A DNA stretch of 64,000 bases. Source: Chromobacterium haemolyticum. GTDB lineage: Bacteria; Pseudomonadota; Gammaproteobacteria; Burkholderiales; Chromobacteriaceae. Both the position numbers and the translations under genes were made by a program. Below the pieces are notes generated by a model that saw only the letters and a list, made by a program, of their open reading frames with translations, was not told the origin of the DNA and ran no database searches. Where the stretch lies: contig NZ_MUKU01000001.1 of NCBI RefSeq assembly GCF_002081825.1, positions 186,001 through 250,000 of the forward strand. The letters are read 5' to 3'. Within the stretch, counting starts at the first letter, position 1, and every line of letters begins with the position of its first letter. Below, in pieces: positions 27,265 through 35,148 of the stretch.

Positions 27265-27795
27265 ATGGCTATGAAGAGAGTTATCCGCCTAGGCGATCCT
27301 ACAGACCACGGTGGGGCGGTGACTGGAGCGTCAGCCACAACTTCCATGTTCGGCAAACAGGTGGCGCTTATTGGTGATCCGGTAAGCTGCCCCAAGCAGG
27401 GGCATGTCAACTGCGTAATAGTTGAAGGCGATCCCTCTTGGACTGTTGGCGGGCGTGGAGTTGCATTGGAGGGACACAAGGTTAGCTGTGGGGCTACTCT
27501 CATATCGACAATGCCCGAAGTCGGGCGCTCATATGAGGGTAGTGGTTCTGGTTCTGCTGCGCGTGCTTCTGCTGGCGCGGCTTTGGCTGCTTTGGTGGCT
27601 GCTGCCGCTTCTGCGCTGTTCAATGACAAGTATCAGCTAGTTGACCAAGATACCGGAAAGCCGCTTGCAAATCTTGCCTACGCCATTGAGCGGGCTAGTG
27701 GTGAGCTGGAACATGGCACTACGGACGCAGAGGGGCACACTCACTTGCTCGCCTCTGTTGCTGAGGCTGAAGACATCAAAATCTACGTGGAGTAA
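27265..27795 (+). CDS. PAAR-domain protein with C-terminal transthyretin-like domain (T6SS spike-tip type)
   Basis: Residues 1-85 have the PAAR pattern: RLGDPTDHGG, GKQVALIGDPVSCPKQGH, GGRGVALEGHKVSCGATL, with His15, Cys42, His47 and Cys75 as likely metal ligands. PAAR proteins sharpen the VgrG spike of type VI secretion systems and carry effectors. A hydrophobic Ala-rich linker (98-118) leads to residues 119-176 (YQLVDQDTGKPLANLAYAIERASG, then TDAEGHTH), a small beta domain often found downstream of PAAR or VgrG modules. It starts a three-gene run between tail fibre and holin. A phage tail role cannot be excluded, but podophages do not normally carry one. Confidence 0.85.
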   Translation: MAMKRVIRLGDPTDHGGAVTGASATTSMFGKQVALIGDPVSCPKQGHVNCVIVEGDPSWTVGGRGVALEGHKVSCGATLISTMPEVGRSYEGSGSGSAARASAGAALAALVAAAASALFNDKYQLVDQDTGKPLANLAYAIERASGELEHGTTDAEGHTHLLASVAEAEDIKIYVE

Positions 27796-27800
27796 GGCAA

Positions 27801-28346
27801 GTGGCGAACCAAAGTGTAAAGTCTCCGTCCGGCAAAGAACTGTTCATTGTTGCGAATAAGACTCTTACGCCTGAATCGGACAAGTCTATCAAGCAAGTCC
27901 TGTTAAAGCGTGAAACCATTGAAGTGCTTGTAAGCGACTCCCGCGTCATTTCGATGGGTTCCCAATTCGGCCATACTGCTTTAGAAATTGATGGTACTGT
28001 TTATGGGCGGGCGCACCCTGGTTGGGATGTGGATGGCAGGGACCATTACCTTATGCGTCAACAAGTCAAGATGCATCGAGACACATGGGGGTATACTCTG
28101 AGTGTCTCCCCACAGGAAAAGGCGAAGGTTCTTGAGTTTATAAACAAGCAGCGAGCTGAAAACAAGCCTTACGATATAACAGATAACAGCTGCTCCTCTA
28201 ATATCGCAGACGCTCTCGGTGCCGCAGGCCTTATTGCGCATGATCCTAGATGGTCTTTTGGGAGTGTTGTCTCCCCGGCTGATCTTATGGCGGGTTTAAG
28301 TCATTCTAAGCGTTTGGTGAAGAAAGCAACTTACCCTAAGAAGTGA
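27801..28346 (+). CDS. Putative papain-fold (permuted NlpC/P60-like) hydrolase, candidate effector
   Basis: 181 residues, GTG start with TAAGG upstream, five bases after the PAAR gene. Two motifs stand out: QFGHTALEIDG (His58), followed by Tyr/Asp-rich strands, and ITDNSCSSNIADALGAAG (Cys131). A His-then-Cys order with a helix after Cys is that of circularly permuted NlpC/P60 or LRAT/YiiX-like enzymes, which cut peptidoglycan or acyl bonds. No signal peptide. The PAAR gene before it and the lipoprotein gene after it suggest a secreted toxin acting in the periplasm; that is inference, and a lysis-related hydrolase is the alternative. Confidence 0.65.
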   Translation: MANQSVKSPSGKELFIVANKTLTPESDKSIKQVLLKRETIEVLVSDSRVISMGSQFGHTALEIDGTVYGRAHPGWDVDGRDHYLMRQQVKMHRDTWGYTLSVSPQEKAKVLEFINKQRAENKPYDITDNSCSSNIADALGAAGLIAHDPRWSFGSVVSPADLMAGLSHSKRLVKKATYPKK

Positions 28347-28348
28347 TT

Positions 28349-28612
28349 ATGCGAAAATTCAGATTGATGTTGTTGTGCGGTGTTCTTATGGGGTGTTCAA
28401 AGTCTGGCATCCCTTCTGTGGTAATAAAAGATACTCCTGCATATTTGAGTGTGAATGACGCAAGGGAAAAGCCTTCAATAATCATTCGCGTGGGAACTGA
28501 ATGCAGCGTCGGGGGCGTTTCATACGGTAAAGTTGATGCATATACCGAGGTTGTTTGTGCGGGTAAAAGCTGGTACGTACTCGATTCGGAGAATCTAAAG
28601 CCGGCTAAGTAA
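28349..28612 (+). CDS. Small lipoprotein, candidate immunity protein
   Basis: 87 residues from ATG 28349, two bases after the hydrolase stop. N-terminus MRKFRLMLLCGVLMGC is a lipoprotein signal with lipobox LMGC and Cys16; Ser at +2 predicts outer-membrane sorting. The mature part (VGTECSVGGVSYGKVDAYTEV, then KSWYVLDSENLKP) looks like a small SH3-like beta barrel. Placement after a putative periplasmic hydrolase suggests an immunity protein. An o-spanin is the main alternative, since no spanin pair is seen elsewhere, but it lacks the Pro-rich character of many o-spanins and has no visible inner-membrane partner. Confidence 0.72.
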   Translation: MRKFRLMLLCGVLMGCSKSGIPSVVIKDTPAYLSVNDAREKPSIIIRVGTECSVGGVSYGKVDAYTEVVCAGKSWYVLDSENLKPAK

Positions 28613-28631
28613 CAAATTCAAATATCCATTC

Positions 28632-28669
28632 AAGGCGCTCTAAGAACTTCTTAGGGCGCTTTTCTTTTG
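28632..28669 (+). terminator. Intrinsic terminator after the PAAR cassette
   Basis: AAGGCGCTCTAAGAA pairs with TTCTTAGGGCGCTTTT (one G-T wobble) across a very short loop and is followed by a T-rich run. It separates the lipoprotein gene from the holin gene, so the cassette can be a transcription unit of its own. Confidence 0.85.
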
Positions 28670-28696
28670 TCTAAAAAATAGAGGAGGAAGTATGAA

Positions 28697-28909
28697 ATGA
28701 TCGAATATGACTTTAAATCAGAAATCATAAAAATATCCCCGGCTGCTGGCGTGGCCACAACAACAATCATGGGTATTCCATTGCAGGACTGGGTGTATAT
28801 CGTCACAATTTTCTATTTGATACTTCAGGTTGTGGCGCTAGGCTTTAAAATTCATGATGGCAATAAAAAGAAAGGAAGTGAGGCAAATGACCGCAGCAAA
28901 GACGCGTAA
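28697..28909 (+). CDS. Class II holin (T7 gp17.5 type)
   Basis: Times lysis by permeabilising the inner membrane. 70 residues (67 in T7). IEYDFKSEIIKISPAAGVATTTIMGIPLQDWVYIVTIFY follows the T7 layout LDFNNELIKAAPIVGTGVAD..LSLNEWFYVAAIAY: an N-terminal amphipathic stretch, one clear membrane helix (~30-50) and a charged Lys-rich tail. Overlaps the small terminase gene by 23 bases, as gene 17.5 neighbours gene 18 in T7. Confidence 0.92.
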   Translation: MIEYDFKSEIIKISPAAGVATTTIMGIPLQDWVYIVTIFYLILQVVALGFKIHDGNKKKGSEANDRSKDA

Positions 28910-29144
28910 AGATAAAGCCATTGCATTGGATGACGCGTATTTGGATATCCTTCTCGTCCACATCAAAGACCCTGATATGGCAGCCAATACCGCTTTTCTC
29001 AGCATTGTGCGGCAAACACTGAAGGACAAGCAGATAGAACTTTCTGAGCCTCCGAAGGACGGACCGGTTAAAGACATTCTGAAAGAGCTTCAAGATCGTG
29101 GTTTGCCTGTCTTCGAAAGTGGACGGCGCGCAGTACTAAACTAA
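28887..29144 (+). CDS. Terminase small subunit (T7 gp18 type)
   Basis: Recognises phage DNA for packaging. ATG at 28887 has GGAAGTGAGG upstream; an in-frame ATG at 28854, inside the holin gene, has none. 85 residues (89 in T7), helical, with a C-terminal KDGPVKDILKELQDRGLPVF segment. Assigned mainly by place between holin and large terminase. T7 has spanin genes 18.5/18.7 after this gene; here only ten bases separate it from the large subunit. Confidence 0.87.
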   Translation: MTAAKTRKDKAIALDDAYLDILLVHIKDPDMAANTAFLSIVRQTLKDKQIELSEPPKDGPVKDILKELQDRGLPVFESGRRAVLN

Positions 29145-29154
29145 AGGAGAATTA

Positions 29155-30891
29155 ATGGCAGCAACGGATGTCTTGGACACCCGGAAGCTTCCACCAAACA
29201 TCATCGCAGACGCATACGAAGATTTTAGAGTCTTCTTATGGATTGTATGGCAAAGCATTGGCCTGCCAGCGCCAACGCCCATTCAGTACGATATGGGGGA
29301 GTCACTTCAGAATCCTCCTTCTGATCGTTTCATTATTATGGCCTTCCGTGGTGCCGCAAAGTCCTTTGTGACTTGCGCATTCGCAGTATGGTGTTTGTGG
29401 AGGAATCCGAACCTTAAAGTAATGATTGTGTCAGCCTCGAAAGACAGGGCAGACGCTAACGCGGTCTTCATTAAGAAGATTATTCATACGCTCCACTTCT
29501 TGGAGCATCTTAAAGCCGGCCCAGAGCAAAGAGACTCACAGAACATCTTTGATGTCGGCCCCGCACTTCCAGACATTAGTCCATCTATAAAGTCTGTTGG
29601 TATCACTGGTCAAATCACAGGTAGCCGCGCAGATATCCTTATCTCCGATGACGTAGAGGTTCCTAAGAACTCCGCAACGCAAATTCAGCGCGATAAGCTT
29701 GGAGAGGCCGTCAAAGAGTACGATGCAATCTTAAAGCCCGGTGGACAGATTATCTATCTGGGCACTCCCCAGTGTGAGGCGAGTCTCTACAACGAGCTTC
29801 AGCATCGAGGATACGCTTGCCGCATCTGGCCGCTTCTTTACCCTGAAAGCGAAACGCGCCTTGCAAACTACGGCAGGTGCCTTGCCCCCCTTATTGCTGA
29901 GGCGCTGGAGGCCGATAGTAGCCTTGCAGGCACTTCGACGGAGCCGAGTCGCTTTGACGCTGAGGAAGTCGCTAAGAGGCGTTTAAGCTATGGCGCAGCC
30001 GGCTTTGCCTTGCAGTTCCTGCTAGACACCTCTTTGAGCGATGCCGAGCGCTACCCGCTGAAGATGTCTGATTTGATCGTGGCGGCTCTGGACCGTGAAG
30101 CCACGTCAATGAAATGGCAATGGGCCTCTGACGACTCTACAAGGCTTGCTGAGGTGCCCTGTGTGGGTATGCGCGGTGATGTGCTCAACGGGCCTTTCAT
30201 GCGCTCCAAGGAGGTCTTTAGCTACACGGGGAGCGTCCTAGCCATTGACCCGTCTGGGCGCGGCAAAGACGAAACGGCTTATGCGGTGGTTAAGTTCTTG
30301 AACGGCTATTTGTTTGTGATGGAAGTTGGGGGCCTTCAAGGCGGCTACAGCGATTCAGTGTTAACGACGCTGGCACAGAAGGCGAAGTTCTGGGGCGTCT
30401 CAAACGTCTTGATCGAGTCCAACTTTGGTGATGGCATGTTCACCAAGCTGATAACGCCGTTCTTCTCTCGCATTCACCCGGTGGGCATCGAAGAGATTCG
30501 AAGCACTACCATGAAGGAAGCCCGGATCATTGAGACGCTAGAGCCAGTTCTAGGGGCACACAAGGTAGTCATTAACCAGAGTGTCATCACTGATGATTAT
30601 CACGTCTACATCCGCGATCCGGCCTATTCGCTCTTCTATCAGCTCACACGGATTTGCAACGAGAAGGGCGCGCTGGCCCACGATGACCGTCTAGACGCCT
30701 TGGCAATGGCTGTCCGGTACTGGGTGGAGTACATGGCCCAGGACGCGGAGAAGGGCGTAGAGGCAAAGCTTGAAGATTGGTTAATGGCCCAGTTGGATAA
30801 ACCAGAGGTGACAACGCGTAGGATGGATGCTGAGGGCTTTCACTGGCTCATGACTGGAGAAGAGGAAGGGCTGGATGTAACCATGTTCTAG
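29155..30891 (+). CDS. Terminase large subunit (T7 gp19 type)
   Basis: Packaging ATPase and nuclease. [21 protein letters not shown] (Walker A-like FRGAAKS, residues 64-70) parallels T7 [40 protein letters not shown] holds the Walker B acidic residues; [20 protein letters not shown] starts the RNase H-like nuclease domain, and [15 protein letters not shown] its C-terminal acidic motif. 578 residues (586 in T7). Its TAG lies within a CTAG that also carries the stop of the convergent minus-strand gene. AAAGGAG precedes the ATG. Confidence 0.96.
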   Translation: [578 protein letters not shown]

Positions 30892-31382
30892 CTGTCAGCA
30901 GAGAGTTGAAGGATTGGGCGCATTGAATTGATTGTGTTGTCAAGGGTGGAGCAGATGCTTTTATATCTTAGCCTAACTGAAGGTTCATCAAAGTCTTCAC
31001 CAGACCGGCGCATGTCGGGTGTACGGCGGAGGTTCAACTGCTCCTGATACCTTTTGCAGTGGTCATAAATATCAGCCAAGTCAGCTGCAATGGGCTGTGG
31101 CATGTAGGCAATGGCGGGGACGACTGCGACCCTGTGGAACTGCCCAAGTTTTTCCTCGGTAGGGATGCCATAAAGCCCGGAAAATGCTCTCTGGAACGAC
31201 TCTGCTTCTTGCAGGATGGCCAGCTGTGAACTCTTAAGCGCGTTCGTGTTCGCCTGTAAAGCTGCCCTGGCTGATAGTTTGGCCGCGAGGGCTGATTGGT
31301 ACGAGTAGAACAGAGCAACCGCAGAGATGACCGCAGAGAGCAGCGCTACCCAATTTTGTCCCAGCCAGTTAATAACTTCCAT
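30888..31382 (-). CDS. Membrane-anchored accessory phage protein of unknown function, 164 aa
   Basis: Start ATG at 31382 follows GGACTGGAG (minus strand). One membrane helix near residues 8-27 (WVALLSAVISAVALFYSYQS), then a long helical soluble region (~30-75) and a charged C-terminal part; no family recognised. It is transcribed against all core phage genes, and its stop shares CTAG with the terminase stop. The upstream end lies about 19 bases from the phage promoter repeats. A lysogeny-expressed accessory role such as superinfection exclusion is a guess from orientation and topology only. Confidence 0.68.
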   Translation of the reverse strand: MEVINWLGQNWVALLSAVISAVALFYSYQSALAAKLSARAALQANTNALKSSQLAILQEAESFQRAFSGLYGIPTEEKLGQFHRVAVVPAIAYMPQPIAADLADIYDHCKRYQEQLNLRRTPDMRRSGEDFDEPSVRLRYKSICSTLDNTINSMRPILQLSADS

Positions 31383-31400
31383 GTACTCCAGTCCTGAAAT

Positions 31401-31439
31401 CAATTACACACACCAGAATCGCAATTACACACACTAGAG
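31401..31439 (+). promoter_or_regulatory. Right-end phage promoter with degenerate upstream half-copy (phi-OR position)
   Basis: Full motif CAATTACACACACTAGAG at 31422-31439, with +1 predicted at 31439, and partial copy CAATTACACACACC at 31401-31414, again exactly 21 bases upstream, as before the capsid gene. T7 has a promoter, phi-OR, near its right end linked to replication and packaging. Here it reads into a perfect hairpin and a 52-codon gene. Confidence 0.83.
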
Positions 31440-31571
31440 GAGGGGAGGAGGGTTCTCTAATGCCCGAAGGTTCTTATACACCTCTTCAAGGCTCTGGGAC
31501 AGATGGGTGAATGGATACCAGATTATTGTCCATCATTTCCTTTGCACCCTTCATCCCTGCTTTTAGATGTA

Positions 31572-31626
31572 GAAGGCTCCTCAGTCTCTGCTGACCTCTG
31601 AAGTTCGTAGAGACTGAGGAGCCTTC
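31572..31626. repeat. Perfect 18-bp inverted repeat (hairpin) downstream of the right-end promoter
   Basis: GAAGGCTCCTCAGTCTCT (31572-31589) and its exact reverse complement (31609-31626) flank a 19-base loop. No T run follows on either strand, so it is not a standard intrinsic terminator. It lies 133 bases after the phage promoter and 42 before the small Ala-rich gene. It could be an RNase III-type processing site or a pausing/packaging signal. Confidence 0.85.
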
Positions 31627-31667
31627 AAGACCAATCATCAATACACCATTAAGAAAGGAATACCGAT

Positions 31668-31826
31668 ATGTTTAAGGTTCTAAAAGTACTCCGGGCCTTC
31701 AAGGGCCGCTCTAAGGCCGCTCTGGCCCTCGCCGCCGTACTGGCCCTTGCAGGCGTTACTAATCCTGCACTGCTGGCAGGTGTCGCTACTGTCGTTGATG
31801 CAGTGCAGGCGCTTGCAGGTGGCTAG
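31668..31826 (+). CDS. Small Ala-rich membrane-active-looking peptide, 52 aa
   Basis: ATG at 31668 with AAGAAAGGAAT upstream; 52 codons. The N-terminal 17 residues are basic (MFKVLKVLRAFKGRSK), followed by about 30 residues of Ala, Leu and Val with a Gly-Thr-Asn-Pro turn in the middle, ending GG. This could be a small membrane protein, holin-like peptide or amphipathic virion peptide. It is the last plus-strand phage gene, driven by the right-end phage promoter, and its stop shares CTAG with the convergent minus-strand gene. No family recognised. Confidence 0.65.
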   Translation: MFKVLKVLRAFKGRSKAALALAAVLALAGVTNPALLAGVATVVDAVQALAGG

Positions 31827-32143
31827 GGCATAGCAGTTAGGCTGTAGGTACATCTCACAGAGCCATCTAAATTGAAGATTTCAATAATTGGGCCTTCCTT
31901 AATGATTCCCATGATGTCCTTTACCCCAAACTGCTCTGGGTACTTTGCACGCGGCTCGCCCGCCTCAACGCCGCTCCACGGCCTCTTGTAGGAGATAATG
32001 GGATAGCCATCGATAGCGGCATTCCATATACCTATAGTGCCGACGATATCCCCTTTCTCATCAAAAAGGAGAGTGCCATTGAGAACTGTAAGTGTATCCC
32101 CTACGGCATAATACGTATCTTTTTTCAGACGGAATGCAGACAT
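31823..32143 (-). CDS. Hypothetical accessory phage protein, 106 aa
   Basis: ATG at 32143 is preceded by GGGAGGT at good spacing (minus strand); an in-frame GTG at 32152 overlaps that site and is rejected. Residues 1-106 look soluble and beta-rich (KKDTYYAVGDTLTVLNGTLLFDEKGDIVGTIG), with no signal or membrane segment. A sigma70-like promoter (TTGCAC, 17 bases, CATACT) lies about 50 bases upstream, so it may be expressed by host polymerase in the lysogen. Function unknown. Confidence 0.7.
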   Translation of the reverse strand: MSAFRLKKDTYYAVGDTLTVLNGTLLFDEKGDIVGTIGIWNAAIDGYPIISYKRPWSGVEAGEPRAKYPEQFGVKDIMGIIKEGPIIEIFNLDGSVRCTYSLTAMP

Positions 32144-32167
32144 ACAGACCACCTCCCTTTACAGCTT

Positions 32168-32333
32168 ATGGGTATGCTAAAGGCATTTGTATTGAGTATG
32201 GGACACGGTGCTGAGGCGTGCAAGGAGGCTAAAAGCACCGCAAAAATTTAAATGGGTATCTGAGATAAGAAGGGCGCGAAGTGTCCCCCGTGGGGTGCCT
32301 CGAAGGGCCGCAGCTAGCCTTGCGTATGGGTAT
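32168..32333 (+). repeat. Three direct copies of ATGGGTAT near the prophage right end
   Basis: ATGGGTAT occurs at 32168-32175, 32252-32259 and 32326-32333, spaced 84 and 74 bases apart, in a stretch with no clear gene. T7 carries short repeat arrays beside its terminal repeats, so these may be a genome-end or recombination element. Eight-base repeats can also arise by chance, and confidence is limited. Confidence 0.4.
32195..32223 (-). promoter_or_regulatory. Sigma70-like promoter for the minus-strand accessory gene
   Basis: On the minus strand, TTGCAC (complement of 32218-32223), a 17-base spacer, then CATACT (complement of 32195-32200). This matches the host consensus at both elements with ideal spacing and points at the 106-residue gene starting at 32143, whose ribosome site lies in between. 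Confidence 0.55.
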
Positions 32334-32519
32334 AGACACGCGCACACGCTGAGAGAGCCGGGAAGGCATCCAAGCAGGTATAATATGCCTTAACGCGCTG
32401 GCAGGGTCAACGGCCAGACCATGAAAATGTATGGTGAATGTAGTGTGGACGTATGGTGTTATGTTCTGTACCATTCACCGTAAATCAATAGATACAAGGC
32501 TTTCAAAGGTTTTACCGAC
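32224..32519. other. Prophage-chromosome junction region (candidate attR), no gene seen
   Basis: Between the last phage gene and the Trm112-like gene there is no convincing gene. Composition stays phage-like (AT-rich from about 32400) almost up to the ATG at 32520, then turns GC-rich. It contains a TATAAT at 32379-32384 and an inverted repeat GGTGAATG (32433-32440) with CATTCACC (32472-32479), possible integrase, excisionase or repressor sites. The junction itself cannot be fixed without the left end. No tRNA gene remnant is present here. Confidence 0.5.
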
Positions 32520-32698
32520 ATGGACGCTAAATTCCTGGATATTCTGGTGTGCCCGCTGTGCAAGGGTCCGCTGGTTTTCGACAAGGCCAAGCAGGAGCTG
32601 ATCTGCAAGGGCGACCGGCTGGCTTACCCGATCAAGGACGGCATCCCGATGATGCTGGAAGCCGAGGCCCGCGAGCTGGCGCCGGAAGAAGAGATAAA

Positions 32699-32702
<4 letters not shown>
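32520..32702 (+). CDS. Trm112 family protein (YcaR-like)
   Basis: 60 residues: [18 protein letters not shown] with a CPLC zinc-type pair, then [21 protein letters not shown], the standard bacterial Trm112-like (UPF0434) sequence. The eukaryotic Trm112 activates methyltransferases; the bacterial role is not well settled. It overlaps kdsB by four bases (ATGA). In many proteobacteria lpxK precedes this gene; here phage DNA does, so it is the first chromosomal gene after the prophage. Confidence 0.93.
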
Positions 32703-34199
<1,497 letters not shown>

Positions 34200-34258
34200 G
34201 CAGCGGCCGGTTGGCGATCCGTTGAGTGATCGTCGACAGGTGCTGGATTCGCGGTGTT

Positions 34259-34292
34259 AAACAAAAGCGGGCCCTGTGGCCCGCTTTTGTTT
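34259..34292 (+). terminator. Strong intrinsic terminator after adk
   Basis: A perfect 15-bp stem, AAACAAAAGCGGGCC with GGCCCGCTTTTGTTT, around a CTGT loop. The A-rich and T-rich arms let it work on both strands. Confidence 0.92.
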
Positions 34293-34417
34293 TGGCGCGT
34301 CGAGAAAGGGCTGGCGCGTCGACGGCAACAGGCGGAGAATTGAACCCGGAGCCTGTGAGCGGCTCCAAAAGTTTTTGTACGACAAGCCGGAGCGATGCCG
34401 GCGCAAGGATAATACCT

Positions 34418-35035
34418 ATGTATTACGGGGAACGTTTCAACGGGATTTCCCATTTGATCGGCACCTTGCTGGCCATTGCCGGGCTGGTGGTGCTGGTGAC
34501 CATGGCCGCGCGCGAGGGCGACCCCTGGAAGGTGGTCAGCTTCAGCCTGTACGGCGCTACTTTGGTGGCTTTGTATCTGATTTCCACGCTGTATCACAGC
34601 TTTCGCGGACGCGCCAAGGCGGTGTTGCAGAAGTGCGACCATTCGGCGATCTATCTACTGATAGCGGGCAGCTACACGCCGTTCGCGCTGGTGACCCTGC
34701 GCGGCGCCTGGGGCTGGAGCCTTTTCGGCGCCAGTTGGGGCCTGGCCGTGTTCGGCATCATTCAGGAGCTGACATTGGGGCGGCGCACCCGTTTGCTGTC
34801 GATGATTCTCTACGTGGTGATGGGCTGGCTGGTATTGGTGGCGTTGCCGCCGCTGATTGAATCGCTGCCCAGCGGCGGGCTGTTTTGGCTGGCCTTGGGC
34901 GGGATTCTGTACAGCGTAGGCATCTACTGGTTTCTCAACGACGAGAAAATACGCCATGGTCACGGCATCTGGCATTTGTTTGTGCTGGGCGGCAGCGTCT
35001 GCCAGTTTGTCAGCGTGTTGTTCTACGTGGCCTGA
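34418..35035 (+). CDS. Hemolysin III family membrane protein (TrhA/YqfA-like)
   Basis: 205 residues with seven predicted membrane helices. The PAQR-type motifs are visible: NGISHLIGTLLA near the start, LYLISTLYHSF, KCDHSAIYLLIAGSYTPFAL, and a late HGIWHLFVLGGS; the conserved Ser, His and Asp residues probably bind a metal. Family members have roles in membrane homeostasis; haemolytic activity is not general. ATG at 34418 has AAGGAT upstream. Stands alone between two terminators. Confidence 0.9.
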   Translation: MYYGERFNGISHLIGTLLAIAGLVVLVTMAAREGDPWKVVSFSLYGATLVALYLISTLYHSFRGRAKAVLQKCDHSAIYLLIAGSYTPFALVTLRGAWGWSLFGASWGLAVFGIIQELTLGRRTRLLSMILYVVMGWLVLVALPPLIESLPSGGLFWLALGGILYSVGIYWFLNDEKIRHGHGIWHLFVLGGSVCQFVSVLFYVA

Positions 35036-35079
35036 GCCACGGCTTGAAGTCCTCCCGCAGCGGCGGGCCGGAAGAAGAA

Positions 35080-35120
35080 GGGCGAAACCAGCGCAAGCGC
35101 TGTTTTCGCCCTGTTTTATT
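35080..35120. terminator. Bidirectional terminator between convergent genes
   Basis: GGGCGAAAccagcgc pairs with gcgctgtTTTCGCCC (one mismatch) and is followed by a T-rich run on the plus strand; the mirrored arm has an A-rich flank. It lies between the hemolysin III family gene and the convergent HD-GYP gene. Confidence 0.8.
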
Positions 35121-35148
35121 CCGGCCTTGCTTAGTGTCCGGGGAGCGC

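Noticed and set aside
32400-32519. A tRNA 3' end at the phage-chromosome junction
   Set aside because: No T-arm or acceptor pattern could be folded from this stretch.
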